This document shows positions 35,319 to 45,172 of a stretch of 64,000 nucleotides of DNA, piece after piece. The notes beneath the pieces are model-generated. The model did no database searches. It saw only the letters and a list, made by a program, of their open reading frames with translations, and had not been told where the DNA came from. Position numbers and translations under genes: made by a program. The stretch's first letter is position 1. Each line of letters begins with the position of its first letter. Source of the DNA: Myroides sp. JBRI-B21084 (lineage in GTDB: Bacteria > Bacteroidota > Bacteroidia > Flavobacteriales > Flavobacteriaceae); contig NZ_CP120653.1 of assembly GCF_030545015.1 (NCBI RefSeq), positions 62,001 to 126,000 of the forward strand, given 5' to 3'.

Positions 35319-36607
35319 TGAGTGTTTTAGCTTTAATTATTAAAAGAGAATTTATTTCTAAAGTTAGAAATAAATCATTTATTATAATGACGTTTGTTAG
35401 TCCGCTAATTTTTGTGGCTGTTGCAGCGCTTATTGGGTATTTAAGTTCTATGAAAACCGATATTAAACATGTTGGTATTCACGATGAATCGGGTATGTTT
35501 GTAAACGAATTTAAAAGTAACGAAAGTTATAAATACCACGATGTTTCTAAAATCGATTCTAAAATTTTAAAAGATAGCGTATCGCAAGCTAATTACGAAG
35601 GCGTTTTGTTTATCCCTAAAAAAGATAATTTAAAAGAATACGAAACAACTATAGAATATGTTTCAGAAGACAGTCCAAGTTTAGGATTTATTGCCGATGT
35701 TGAATCTAAATTGTCAGAAAAATTACAACGTAAAAATTTATCTATTCAAGGTATTGATACCCTTTTGTTAGATAAATCTAAAATCGATGTAAACATGCAT
35801 CTTACCAAAGCATCAGGCGAAGAAACGGTTAAGGGGCTTAATGAAATGAAGGTTGCAATAGGTTCGGTTTTTGGTTATTTAATCATGATGTTTATTATTA
35901 TTTACGGCAATATGGTAATGCGCAGTGTAATTGAAGAAAAAACCAATCGTATTATCGAAATCATTGTTTCATCAATAAAACCTATTCAATTAATGATGGG
36001 TAAAATTATAGGTACTACGCTGGCAGGAATTTTACAATTTATAATTTGGGCAATTGTTGGTGGTATTTTATTGTTTATTGCTAATTTTGTTTTTGGTTTA
36101 AACACTTCAACGCCAACAACCGAAATGGCAATGCAAAATGCACCAGTTAATGAATTAGGAGTTTATTTTAACGAATTTTTAAAACTGCCATTGTTAAGCA
36201 TGTTGGTTTATTTTCTTGTATATTTTATAGGCGGATACTTTCTATACAGTTCATTATATGCAGCAATTGGTGCTGCTGTTGACAACGAAACCGATACCCA
36301 ACAATTTATGTTTCCAGTAATTATGCCTTTAATGTTAGGGGTTTACATTGGCTTTTTCACAGTAATGAACGAACCACATGGTACAGTAGCCACTATTTTT
36401 TCAATGATTCCATTTACATCGCCAATTGTAATGCTTATGCGTTTACCTTTTGGGGTGCCTTTTTGGCAAATTGCACTGTCTATTTTGCTTTTATTTGCTA
36501 CCTTTATAGCTATTGTTTGGGTGGCATCAAAAATTTACCGTGTAGGTATTTTAATGTATGGTAAAAAACCAACTTGGAAAGAACTTTTAAAATGGCTTAA
36601 ATATTAA
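35318..36607 (+). CDS. ABC-2 type transporter permease (NatB-like)
   Basis: A protein of 429 residues with an N-terminal membrane helix (about 20-42), a large extracytoplasmic domain (about 45-175), and five or six further helices in the C-terminal half (from about 178). The segment VIEEKTNRIIEIIVSSIKP is the conserved cytoplasmic coupling motif of ABC-2/NatB permeases. It is the membrane partner of the ATPase encoded immediately upstream. It is followed 2 bases later by the sigma-54-type regulator gene. Confidence 0.92.
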   Translation: MSVLALIIKREFISKVRNKSFIIMTFVSPLIFVAVAALIGYLSSMKTDIKHVGIHDESGMFVNEFKSNESYKYHDVSKIDSKILKDSVSQANYEGVLFIPKKDNLKEYETTIEYVSEDSPSLGFIADVESKLSEKLQRKNLSIQGIDTLLLDKSKIDVNMHLTKASGEETVKGLNEMKVAIGSVFGYLIMMFIIIYGNMVMRSVIEEKTNRIIEIIVSSIKPIQLMMGKIIGTTLAGILQFIIWAIVGGILLFIANFVFGLNTSTPTTEMAMQNAPVNELGVYFNEFLKLPLLSMLVYFLVYFIGGYFLYSSLYAAIGAAVDNETDTQQFMFPVIMPLMLGVYIGFFTVMNEPHGTVATIFSMIPFTSPIVMLMRLPFGVPFWQIALSILLLFATFIAIVWVASKIYRVGILMYGKKPTWKELLKWLKY

Positions 36608-36609
36608 AT

Positions 36610-37773
36610 ATGGCTAAAATTTTAATTATAGAAGACGAAGCTTCAATACGCAGAGTATTGTCTAAAATATTGGCTGAAGAAAATGATAGCTATCTAGTAA
36701 CTGAAGCTGCCGACGGAGATGAAGGTTTAGAAAAAATTAAAAACGAAGATTTTGATTTAGTGGTGTGCGATATTAAAATGCCTAAGAAAGACGGCGAAGA
36801 AGTATTGCAAGAAGCTAAAAAATTAAAACCCGAAGTGCCTTTTATAATGATTTCAGGTCACGGCGATTTAGAAACAGCTGTGAATACCATGCGTTTAGGT
36901 GCTTTTGATTATATTTCAAAACCCCCCGATTTAAACCGTTTACTTACTACCGTTCGCAATGCATTAGACAATAAATTGTTAGTGGTTGAAAACAAACGAT
37001 TAAAGAAGAAGGTAAGCAAAAGCTACCAAATGATTGGTGAAAGTGAGCCAATTATGCAAATAAAGCAAATGGTTGATAAAGTAGCCGAAACCGATGCACG
37101 TGTTCTTATCACGGGTCCAAATGGTACAGGTAAAGAACTTGTTGCTCATAATTTACATGAAAAAAGCAATCGTGCTCAATATCCGTTAGTTGAGGTGAAC
37201 TGTGCTGCTATTCCTTCTGAATTGATAGAGAGCGAACTTTTTGGCCACGTAAAAGGAGCTTTTACATCGGCTGTTAAAGATCGTGCCGGAAAGTTTGAAG
37301 CTGCTGATAAAGGAACTATTTTTTTAGATGAAATTGGCGATATGAGTTTGGCAGCACAAGCAAAAGTTTTACGTGCATTACAAGAAAATATAATTACTAG
37401 GGTAGGTGCCGATAAAGATATTAAAGTAGATGTTCGTGTAATAGCTGCTACCAATAAAGATTTGCGTAAAGAAATTGAGGAAGGGCGTTTTCGTGAAGAC
37501 TTGTACCATCGTTTAGCGGTTATCCTTATAAAAGTACCTGCTTTAAATGATCGTCGTGACGATATCCCGTTGTTAATTGAACATTTTACAAAAAAAATAG
37601 CGGAGGAAAACGGCAGCGCTCAAAAAGTTTTTACATCCGATGCGATACACCTTCTAAAACAATACGATTGGACGGGTAATATTCGCGAATTAAGAAATGT
37701 TGTAGAGCGTTTAATTATTTTAGGCGGTAAAGAAATTTCAAAAACCGATGTTGAATTGTTCGCATCAAAGTAA
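36610..37773 (+). CDS. Response regulator with sigma-54-type AAA+ domain and no DNA-binding domain
   Basis: A protein of 387 residues. An N-terminal receiver domain (1-125, phospho-acceptor Asp in VVCDIKMPKKDG) is followed by an AAA+ domain (about 140-375): Walker A GPNGTGKE, Walker B FLDEIGDM, and the sigma-54 contact loop reading GAFTSA instead of the canonical GAFTGA. The protein stops right after the AAA+ lid, with no Fis-type HTH. It therefore may act from solution or via a partner rather than binding enhancers. It is co-transcribed with the ABC exporter genes and a degenerate helicase-like gene. Confidence 0.88.
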   Translation: MAKILIIEDEASIRRVLSKILAEENDSYLVTEAADGDEGLEKIKNEDFDLVVCDIKMPKKDGEEVLQEAKKLKPEVPFIMISGHGDLETAVNTMRLGAFDYISKPPDLNRLLTTVRNALDNKLLVVENKRLKKKVSKSYQMIGESEPIMQIKQMVDKVAETDARVLITGPNGTGKELVAHNLHEKSNRAQYPLVEVNCAAIPSELIESELFGHVKGAFTSAVKDRAGKFEAADKGTIFLDEIGDMSLAAQAKVLRALQENIITRVGADKDIKVDVRVIAATNKDLRKEIEEGRFREDLYHRLAVILIKVPALNDRRDDIPLLIEHFTKKIAEENGSAQKVFTSDAIHLLKQYDWTGNIRELRNVVERLIILGGKEISKTDVELFASK

Positions 37774-37779
37774 TACAAA

Positions 37780-38418
37780 ATGAATTTAAAAAAGATAAAT
37801 CCCCATTTAAAACAAGCTTTAGTTGAAAATGGTTTAACCGTTGCGCCAACTGTTATTAACGATGCTTTTGGAACTATTAAATCAGGCAACGATGTAGTTT
37901 TGGTTATTGAAAATCAAGAAGAACGTGAACTGGCTATTGCTATTTCAGTAATACAACGCCTTGAAAAAGCTGTTTTGCTTTCACCGCGAGCGTTGGTTAT
38001 TGTCGAGGATAAGCCACAAGCTTTACAAATGGAAAGTGTGTTTAAAAAATTGGCTAAGTATACCGATTTACGTATTTTTATGACACATGATAAAACCGAT
38101 TTAGACGAAGATAAAAATCAAATTTCAATTGGAATTGATGTGTTAATTGGCACGCCAGAGCGTTTAAGTTTTATGTTTGGAAATGCAGGTTTTGATGTGA
38201 ATCAATTAAAAATGTTGGTTTTAAACAACACCGATGAATTACTGCGTTTACGTCATGATTCTCGTATGTACCGTTTGTCTGAAAGTATTGGTAAAACACA
38301 AAGGTTGTATATAACCGAAAAAGAAACCGAACGTTTAGAAATTTTTGTTGATAAAACCATGCTTGATAGCTATTGGTTTGCTAATGAAGATGACTTTGAA
38401 GATGCAGAAGATATATAA
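37780..38418 (+). CDS. Degenerate DEAD-box helicase-like protein (RecA1-like domain only)
   Basis: A protein of 212 residues resembling the first RecA domain of DEAD-box helicases: FDVNQLKMLVLNNTDELL aligns with the motif II region, and INPHLKQALVENGL with the Q-motif region. The Walker A (GxGKT) is absent, motif II reads NNTD instead of DEAD, and there is no second RecA domain. ATPase or helicase activity is therefore unlikely. It may be an RNA-binding or regulatory derivative (inference). It begins 6 bases after the response regulator and ends at a terminator. Confidence 0.75.
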   Translation: MNLKKINPHLKQALVENGLTVAPTVINDAFGTIKSGNDVVLVIENQEERELAIAISVIQRLEKAVLLSPRALVIVEDKPQALQMESVFKKLAKYTDLRIFMTHDKTDLDEDKNQISIGIDVLIGTPERLSFMFGNAGFDVNQLKMLVLNNTDELLRLRHDSRMYRLSESIGKTQRLYITEKETERLEIFVDKTMLDSYWFANEDDFEDAEDI

Positions 38419-38424
38419 TAAAAA

Positions 38425-38450
38425 AACAGAGCTTAATGCTCTGTTTTTTT
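38425..38450. terminator. Terminator between helicase-like gene and rny
   Basis: An 8-bp stem aacagagc / gctctgtt with a 5-base loop, with A run before and T run after. It serves both converging genes. Confidence 0.9.
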
Positions 38451-38455
38451 ATGCT

Positions 38456-40018
38456 TTATTTAGCAATATTAACCGCTCGGGTTTCTCTAATTACTGTAAC
38501 TTTTACTTGGCCAGGGTAGGTCATTTCTGTTTGTATTTTGTGCGATATTTGAAACGATAAATTAGAAGCTAATTCATCAGAAACCTTTTCGCAATCTACA
38601 ATTACACGTAATTCTCTACCAGCTTGAATAGCGTAGGCATTTTTAATGCCTCCAAAACCATAGGCAATATCTTCTAAATCTTTTAAACGCTGAATGTAAG
38701 AGTCTAATACTTGTCTACGCGCACCAGGTCTTGCTCCAGAAATAGCGTCACACACTTGAATAATTGGTGAAATTAAAGCGTTCATTTCAATTTCATCGTG
38801 GTGGGCACCAATAGCATTACATACTTCTGGTTTTTCACCATGTTTCTCTGCTAACTGCATACCTAACAATGCGTGTGGTAATTCACTTTCAGTTTCAGGA
38901 ACTTTACCAATATCGTGTAACAAACCAGCACGTTTAGCTAATTTTACGTTTAAACCTAATTCTGCTGCCATTAAGCCACATAATTTAGCAACTTCGCGTG
39001 AGTGGTGTAATAAATTTTGTCCGTATGATGAACGGTATTTCATACGCCCCACCATTTTAATTAATTCGGGGTGTAAACCATGAATTCCTAAATCAATAAC
39101 GGTGCGTTTACCGGTTTCAATAATTTCTTCGTCAATTTGTTTTGCTGTTTTAGCAACCACTTCTTCAATTCTAGCAGGGTGAATACGTCCATCAGTTACT
39201 AAGCGGTGTAAAGATAAACGTGCAATTTCTCTGCGAACTGGGTCAAAACATGAAAGTATAATAGCTTCAGGCGTGTCGTCTACAATAATTTCAACTCCTG
39301 TTGCAGCTTCTAAAGCGCGTATATTTCTACCTTCACGACCAATGATGCGTCCTTTTACATCGTCTGATTCAATGTTAAATACCGATACACAGTTTTCAAT
39401 AGCTTCTTCGGTACCAACGCGTTGAATGGTGTTAATGATGATTTTACGAGCTTCTTGTTGCGCAGTCATTTTAGCTTCTTCAACAGTATCTTGTATATAA
39501 GCCATAGCCTGTGTTTTAGCTTCAGCTTTTAAACTTTCAACAAGTTGAAGTTTTGCTTCGTCGGCAGTTAAACCAGCAATTTGTTCTAGTTTTTCAACTT
39601 GTATGCGGTGTAACTTTTCGGTTTCTTCTTGTTTTTTTTCTAACGACTCAAGTTTTAATTGATAGTCTTTAATACTTTTTTCACTTTCGTCTGCGGCTTT
39701 TTTAGCACGGTTTAATTCATTTGAAACTTGTGATTCTTTATCACGCGTTCTTTTTTCAGCTTCTGCAATTTTTTTATCTCTTGATAAAATAATTTGTTCG
39801 TGTTCTGATTTTAATTCAATAAATTTTTCTTTTGCCTGAAGTATCTTGTCTTTCTTTATAGTTTCACCTTCGGCTCTAGCATCTTTTAAAATACCTTTTG
39901 CTTCGTTTTGTGCACTTTTTATTACAGATGATGCGCTGTTTTTTTCGATATATTTTGCAATTGCAAAACCAATTCCGGCACCAATTATAATTGCACTAAT
40001 GATTAATATTGCTTCCAT
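38456..40018 (-). CDS. rny: Ribonuclease Y
   Basis: A protein of 520 residues, the usual length. An N-terminal membrane helix (about 3-22), a long coiled coil (about 25-200), a KH domain (about 210-275; [20 protein letters not shown]) and an HD phosphohydrolase domain (about 330-430; [11 protein letters not shown] and [10 protein letters not shown]). RNase Y is the membrane-anchored endoribonuclease that begins mRNA decay in many bacteria lacking RNase E. It lies just downstream (same strand) of the 6S RNA and zapA. Confidence 0.96.
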   Translation of the reverse strand: MEAILIISAIIIGAGIGFAIAKYIEKNSASSVIKSAQNEAKGILKDARAEGETIKKDKILQAKEKFIELKSEHEQIILSRDKKIAEAEKRTRDKESQVSNELNRAKKAADESEKSIKDYQLKLESLEKKQEETEKLHRIQVEKLEQIAGLTADEAKLQLVESLKAEAKTQAMAYIQDTVEEAKMTAQQEARKIIINTIQRVGTEEAIENCVSVFNIESDDVKGRIIGREGRNIRALEAATGVEIIVDDTPEAIILSCFDPVRREIARLSLHRLVTDGRIHPARIEEVVAKTAKQIDEEIIETGKRTVIDLGIHGLHPELIKMVGRMKYRSSYGQNLLHHSREVAKLCGLMAAELGLNVKLAKRAGLLHDIGKVPETESELPHALLGMQLAEKHGEKPEVCNAIGAHHDEIEMNALISPIIQVCDAISGARPGARRQVLDSYIQRLKDLEDIAYGFGGIKNAYAIQAGRELRVIVDCEKVSDELASNLSFQISHKIQTEMTYPGQVKVTVIRETRAVNIAK

Positions 40019-40037
40019 TTATGTGTAAATAGTTAAT

Positions 40038-40200
40038 AAAAAAAGCCCACATCAGAAGAGTTGCATAAACTCGGGAAAACAAGTTTTGAGCTATCTTACC
40101 GTTCTAGGATCCATTCAAAGATGGCTTGCTATAGTGATAAAGTTTCGCCCATTTTAATTTGTTAGTGTTGAGTTTATCAAACAGTAGCTAATGTGAGCAG
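40038..40200 (-). ncRNA. ssrS: 6S RNA
   Basis: The 205-base gap between zapA and rny holds a structured RNA read on the minus strand. Its 5' part (tgctcacattagctactg...) and 3' part pair as gctcacat / atgtgggc, then aaactc / gagttt, enclosing a long irregular hairpin with a large central region, and end in a T run (A run 40038-40044 on the plus strand). This closing-stem/bulge layout, about 160 nt length and location directly downstream of zapA are the hallmarks of bacterial 6S RNA. It mimics an open promoter and sequesters RNA polymerase holoenzyme in stationary phase. Confidence 0.8.
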
Positions 40201-40225
40201 TAAATTTAAACCTAAAAATAGGTTG

Positions 40226-40531
40226 TTACTTTATATGATATTTTAATAATATTGTGTCTAAACTTTTATTAAATTCAACTAATTTTTCTTTAGAATTGTC
40301 TAAACCTTCTTCGTTTTGTATTCTATTTTGTTCTACTTGAGAAGCAAATTGTAATGCACAAAAAGCTAAAACATCTTGTTTGTCGCGCATAGCAAAGTTC
40401 TCTTCAAGCTGTAAGGTCATTGCTTCAATTTTTTTAACTGCTGCGCGTATACCTTCCTCTTGGTCAGAATTTACGGTAAGGGGATACACACGATCGGCAA
40501 TTGAAACTCTTATTTTTATTTTTTCTTCCAT
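40226..40531 (-). CDS. zapA: Cell division protein ZapA
   Basis: The open frame extends to 40570, but the ATG at 40531 (MEEKIKIRVSIADRVYPL) gives the normal ZapA start and a 101-residue protein; the upstream extension overlaps the preceding gene. It has the family pattern of an N-terminal globular head (VSIADRVYPLTV, EEGIRAAVKKIE) and a C-terminal helix (about 45-95). ZapA bundles FtsZ filaments at the division site. It starts 5 bases after the coiled-coil gene at 40537 and is followed by 6S RNA. Confidence 0.92.
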   Translation of the reverse strand: MEEKIKIRVSIADRVYPLTVNSDQEEGIRAAVKKIEAMTLQLEENFAMRDKQDVLAFCALQFASQVEQNRIQNEEGLDNSKEKLVEFNKSLDTILLKYHIK

Positions 40532-40536
40532 TACAA

Positions 40537-40836
40537 TTAATCTTTGGTAAGGTTTAATTGTGCTATGCAATGATCTATCTCGCGAACTATTGAATTTATC
40601 TTTAGTTTGGTATCTTTTTTAAAATCTTCACTGCCCAATAACGCATTTGCAATTTTTAACTGATCGTATTTTTGTTGTAAATCAATATAACTTTCTTGCA
40701 ATTCGTTTTGCTGTGTTTGTTGTTGTAAAATTTCATTTTTTAAAATTTCATTTTCTTTAACAACAGTATCTAAATGCTTTATAAGCTTTGTTAACTTCGT
40801 TTCAACCGCTTTGGTTATGTCACTTAGTTTTTCCAT
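40537..40836 (-). CDS. Coiled-coil protein upstream of zapA (ZapB-like)
   Basis: A 99-residue protein that is almost entirely a predicted coiled coil (heptads through ETKLTKLIKHLDTVVKENE and QNELQESYIDLQQKYDQLK). It is co-transcribed with zapA (5-base gap), an arrangement conserved in flavobacteria. A role with ZapA at the divisome, like ZapB, is an inference from length, structure and context, not from sequence identity. Confidence 0.75.
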   Translation of the reverse strand: MEKLSDITKAVETKLTKLIKHLDTVVKENEILKNEILQQQTQQNELQESYIDLQQKYDQLKIANALLGSEDFKKDTKLKINSIVREIDHCIAQLNLTKD

Positions 40837-40995
40837 ACCTATTTAGCTTCTAGTTTATACAAAAATACTATTTATTCACCGAAATTAAAAAAAAAAAACC
40901 AATAAACCACATTGTTTTCCTTTTAATTTTTTTAGCTTTTTCTTTTGTTGAATCGTTTTTTTTGTGTTATCTTCTTCTTTCTTAAAATTTTATCT

Positions 40996-42663
40996 ATGTT
41001 ATATCGTTTTTTAATTGTGATGTTATTTTTTACAAATACTTATGGGCAAGTAACTATAGAACAGTTTAATGTACCTATAAAAATACCATTATTAGTTGGT
41101 GGTTCTTTTGGTGAGTTACGACCAAATCATTTTCATGCGGGCGTAGATTTTTCTTCAAATTATAAAATTGGTGATCCAATTTACGCTCCTGCCGATGGTG
41201 TTGTAAACCGCATTAAGGTTAGTAGTTTTGGGTATGGTAAAGCATTGTATGTAAAACATGCAAATGGTTTTACAACAGTTTACGGACATTTAAGTGCTTA
41301 CAACGATACAATTGCTACTTATGTTACCAATCAACAATATAAATTAGACCAGTTTGAAGTAGAGTTGTTTCCTTTAGCAAATGAATTACCTGTTAAAAAG
41401 GGTGATGTTATTGGATATATTGGCAATACAGGAGGTTCGGGTGGACCCCATTTGCATTTTGAAATTAGAAATACCAAAACCGAACATGTTTTAAATCCAC
41501 TTTTTTATGCCTTGAGTAGTGCAATTACAGATACTGAACAGCCAATAATTAACGGAGTGTATGTTTACCCGTTAACAAACGAAACAATAATTAACAATAC
41601 ACATTCGTTTTTTGAAGTAGCACTTAATAAAACAAACAATGCTTACCGTAGTGATATTATTCAAGCCAAAGGAACTATTGGTTTTGGCATAAACACACAC
41701 GATACCCAAAATAACAGTCGAGGTAAAAACGGAATTTTCAAATTAATTACATATTTAAATGGTATTAAACATTTTGAAGTAGTTTTTGACGAGTTTGCTT
41801 TTGATGAATCTAAATATTTAAATCAATACATAGATTATAAGTATTATCAACAGTCGGGCAATAGGGTACAAAAGTTATTTGTTGTAAACGATTTGCCTTT
41901 AAATTTTATAAAAACAAACAAAAACAATGGAAAAATTGCGGTTGATGACGCCCAAGATTTAAATTACAAAATTGAAGTGTACGATGTGCATAACAACAAA
42001 CAAACCATTGAAATTCCTATAAAATACAGTGATTATACACCAATTGAGCCTACTAAACCAAGCGGTAAATTTATTGATTATTTAAAAGATTATGCTTTTC
42101 AAGATAAAAATATTTCGGTTGAATGGGATGCTCGTACTTTTTTTGAAGATGTGTACATGGATATCAATTTTATTGAAAATGGTATTGTTTTACATAAAGA
42201 TGAATATCCAGTTCAAAAAAATATAAACATTAAAATTTTAGTACCCGAAAATTACCCAAACAAAGCACAAACTTTTATAGGTAAAATAAATGGTAACAAG
42301 ATAAAATACATTGAAACTTGGAAACGCGACAACGATTTTCGTATTCGCACAAAAGAATTAGGTACCTATCAATTAGTGCAAGATACCGTTGCGCCTACCA
42401 TTACTTTTACAAGTGCCAACCAAACTTTTAACCTATCCGATGAATTGGTTTTTGAAATTGAAGATAACCTAGCAGGTATTGGTACCTATAACGGTTTTTT
42501 AAATAACGAATGGATTTTATTTGAATATGATTATAAAACAAAGAAATTATTTCATAAATTAAGCCATAAAAAATTTAACACCGGTACAAATACTTTGCGA
42601 CTAGAAGTTGCCGACCGTGTTGGAAATAATACTACATTTGAACAAACAATAGTGGTTAATTAA
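40996..42663 (+). CDS. M23 family metallopeptidase (LytM domain)
   Basis: The frame is open from 40945, but the ATG at 40996 starts a compact signal peptide (MLYRFLIVMLFFTNTYGQ), leaving 555 residues. The LytM/M23 domain (about 25-150 of this form) shows zinc ligands in HFHAGVDFSS, the VYGHLS motif and GGPHLHFEIRN. The rest is beta-rich and Bacteroidota-specific, with no further catalytic motif. M23 enzymes cut peptide cross-links of peptidoglycan in the periplasm. It is 10 bases upstream of the TonB-dependent receptor gene. Confidence 0.88.
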   Translation: MLYRFLIVMLFFTNTYGQVTIEQFNVPIKIPLLVGGSFGELRPNHFHAGVDFSSNYKIGDPIYAPADGVVNRIKVSSFGYGKALYVKHANGFTTVYGHLSAYNDTIATYVTNQQYKLDQFEVELFPLANELPVKKGDVIGYIGNTGGSGGPHLHFEIRNTKTEHVLNPLFYALSSAITDTEQPIINGVYVYPLTNETIINNTHSFFEVALNKTNNAYRSDIIQAKGTIGFGINTHDTQNNSRGKNGIFKLITYLNGIKHFEVVFDEFAFDESKYLNQYIDYKYYQQSGNRVQKLFVVNDLPLNFIKTNKNNGKIAVDDAQDLNYKIEVYDVHNNKQTIEIPIKYSDYTPIEPTKPSGKFIDYLKDYAFQDKNISVEWDARTFFEDVYMDINFIENGIVLHKDEYPVQKNINIKILVPENYPNKAQTFIGKINGNKIKYIETWKRDNDFRIRTKELGTYQLVQDTVAPTITFTSANQTFNLSDELVFEIEDNLAGIGTYNGFLNNEWILFEYDYKTKKLFHKLSHKKFNTGTNTLRLEVADRVGNNTTFEQTIVVN

Positions 42664-42673
42664 AATTGATATT

Positions 42674-45130
42674 TTGAGAAAAAGCACCTATATAATTTTA
42701 TTTACTTTATTTACAGCATTTGGGTTTGCACAAACGGCTCAAATTAAAGGAGTTGTGTTGAACGACTTTGATGTTCCTGTAAAAGATGTTTTGGTAAAAG
42801 TACAAAACAAGCAAACTGTAACAAACGAGAACGGTTTTTATTTCCTTGAAGTTTCTCCTGCAAATAATGTTTCTATACAATTTCAGGCCGAAAACTATAT
42901 GCCAGTTGTGTATGTTGAAAATGTACAAGAAAATCAAGCAATAGAATTAAACATTAGATTAAGCCAGCCAACCGAAGAGTTGAAAGAAATAGTTATCGAT
43001 CAAAATTTAAAAAAACGTTTTGAAGGAACAACTATAATATCACCCGATGTGATAAGACGTATTCCTGGAGCAAACCCTGGAGTAGAAAACCTTTTAAAAA
43101 CCTTACCAGGAGTTTATTCTAACAACGAATTATCAACACAATATGCTGTTCGTGGTGGTAATTACGATGAAAATTTAGTTTATGTAAATAATATCGAAGT
43201 ATATCGTCCGTTTTTAATACGTTCAGGGCAACAAGAAGGTTTAAGTTTTACAAATACATCAATGACTGATAAGGTTGATTTTTCTTCGGGTGGATTTCAA
43301 GCAAAATACGGCGATAAAATGTCATCGGTTTTAGATATTACCTACCGTAAACCAACACAATTTGGTGGTCAGTTCGATGCCAGTATTTTAGGAGGTGGTT
43401 TAACAGTAGATTTGGCATCAAAAAACAAAAAATGGAATGCAATAACCGGCTTTCGTTACCGCAACAATGCCTTATTGGTAAAATCGCAAGATGTTGATGT
43501 AGATTATAAACCTCGTTTTTTAGATGTACAATCGTTAATAACCTATCAACCATCGGCAAAGTGGGAGTGGAGTTTGTTACTAAATGCATCAAGCAATGTG
43601 TATGAATATACCCCTTTGTTTAAACGTACTAAATTTGGCACCATACAAGATGCTAAAGAATTGCAAGTGCGATACCAAGGCAGCGAAATAGATCAGTATA
43701 AAACCTATTTTAGCGCGTTAAAAGGTGTTTTTAAACCTAATTTACAAAATAGTTATTCGGTTATTGCATCGGCATATCATACCAAAGAAGAAGAATATTA
43801 CGACATTTGGGGTTCCTACGCTATGGGTAATGTTAGTGGCGATTTAGGGGGAAATGCTGGTGAGGTTGAGTATACCGTTGGTTTAGGTTCGCAACTTAAT
43901 CATGGACGCAATAATTACGATGCGTTAATTGCTAGTGCCGAAATTAGTGGTCAACACAAACGCAACGAAAAAGAAATTGAATGGGGCGTACGTTACGTTA
44001 GTGAAGACATTCGCGACCGTTTGGTAGAATGGGAGGTGGTAGATTCGGCTGGTTTTTCATTAGCACACCCGTATTTTTCAACTCCAAACAACCAACCATA
44101 CGAACCTTACAAAGGGCAATTGTTGCCTTACCAAAACGTTCGCGCAACAAATTTTGTAACTATTAATCGTTTAAACGGATACGCACAATACAGCAAAAGA
44201 GGCGTAATTAATGAACACGAAACTTTTGTGAATTTTGGTGTACGTGCCCATTATTGGAACGTGCAAGCAGAAGGGTATCAAAGCAATAACGCACAAGTAA
44301 CTGTTAGTCCACGAATGCAATTTGCTATAAAACCAAATTGGGAAAACGATATGGTTTTTCGTTTATCGGGCGGTTGGTATCATCAGCCACCTAGTTACCG
44401 TGAGTTGCGTGCTATGGATGGATCCATCAACCCTAATGTAAAAGCACAGCAATCTATACACCTTGTATTCTCTAACGATTACAGTTTTAAAATTAAAAAT
44501 ACCCCTTTTAAATTGTTTACAGAATTGTATTATAAAGATATTAGCAATGTAAATACCTATACATTAGAAAATGTGCGCATACGCTACCGTGCCGATAACA
44601 ATGCAACTGCTTATGTATATGGTGCCGATGCACGTTTAAATGGCGAAATTGTACCGGGTATAGAATCGTGGTTTTCTGTGGGGTATTTAAAAACCGAAGA
44701 AAACTATAACAATCGCGGTTTTATTGCCCGCCCAACAGATCAGCGATTAAAAATGGCTTTAATGTTTCAAGATTATATGCCTACCATACCTAATTTAAAA
44801 TTGTATTTAAACCAAGTGTACAATACAGCATTGCCGGGTGGTTCGCCTTCGTACGTTGATCCATACGATTATCAATTGCGATTAAAAAATTACATGCGTA
44901 CCGATGCTGGTTTTTCGTACATTTTTAAAGATCAAACTTTTACATCAAATAAAAAATGGTTGCAACCGTTTGAAGAAGTTGCTGTTGGCTTTGAAATTTA
45001 TAACTTGTTTAATAACGAAAATGCCATTACAAACACTTGGGTTCGCGATGTGTATTCTAAAGTAATGTACGCTATTCCAAACCGTATGACTATGCGTACC
45101 TTTAATTTAAAGCTGAATATGCGTTGGTAA
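42674..45130 (+). CDS. TonB-dependent receptor with carboxypeptidase-regulatory-like N-terminal domain
   Basis: A protein of 818 residues. The start codon is TTG at 42674; no ATG is better placed, and RKSTYIILFTLFTAFGFAQ makes a good signal peptide. A CarboxypepD_reg-like domain (about 22-100) is followed by the plug (about 110-225; LLKTLPGVYSNNE, AVRGGNYDENLVYVNNIEV) and a 22-strand-type barrel ending in LKLNMRW, with the aromatic C-terminal residue. It imports a large substrate through the outer membrane with TonB energy. No SusD partner is next to it, so it is more likely a siderophore/cofactor-type or unknown-substrate receptor. Confidence 0.9.
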   Translation: MRKSTYIILFTLFTAFGFAQTAQIKGVVLNDFDVPVKDVLVKVQNKQTVTNENGFYFLEVSPANNVSIQFQAENYMPVVYVENVQENQAIELNIRLSQPTEELKEIVIDQNLKKRFEGTTIISPDVIRRIPGANPGVENLLKTLPGVYSNNELSTQYAVRGGNYDENLVYVNNIEVYRPFLIRSGQQEGLSFTNTSMTDKVDFSSGGFQAKYGDKMSSVLDITYRKPTQFGGQFDASILGGGLTVDLASKNKKWNAITGFRYRNNALLVKSQDVDVDYKPRFLDVQSLITYQPSAKWEWSLLLNASSNVYEYTPLFKRTKFGTIQDAKELQVRYQGSEIDQYKTYFSALKGVFKPNLQNSYSVIASAYHTKEEEYYDIWGSYAMGNVSGDLGGNAGEVEYTVGLGSQLNHGRNNYDALIASAEISGQHKRNEKEIEWGVRYVSEDIRDRLVEWEVVDSAGFSLAHPYFSTPNNQPYEPYKGQLLPYQNVRATNFVTINRLNGYAQYSKRGVINEHETFVNFGVRAHYWNVQAEGYQSNNAQVTVSPRMQFAIKPNWENDMVFRLSGGWYHQPPSYRELRAMDGSINPNVKAQQSIHLVFSNDYSFKIKNTPFKLFTELYYKDISNVNTYTLENVRIRYRADNNATAYVYGADARLNGEIVPGIESWFSVGYLKTEENYNNRGFIARPTDQRLKMALMFQDYMPTIPNLKLYLNQVYNTALPGGSPSYVDPYDYQLRLKNYMRTDAGFSYIFKDQTFTSNKKWLQPFEEVAVGFEIYNLFNNENAITNTWVRDVYSKVMYAIPNRMTMRTFNLKLNMRW

Positions 45131-45145
45131 CCTATTAAAAAAATG

Positions 45146-45153
45146 TATATTTG
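45146..45153 (+). promoter_or_regulatory. Flavobacterial promoter for the lipoprotein gene
   Basis: TATATTTG (-7) at 45146-45153, with TTGG at 45124-45127 as a possible -33 box, 18 bases away. This lies in the short gap between the receptor stop and the lipoprotein ATG, so the latter may have its own promoter. Confidence 0.5.
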
Positions 45154-45172
45154 AAGGAAGATTTTTAAGCCT

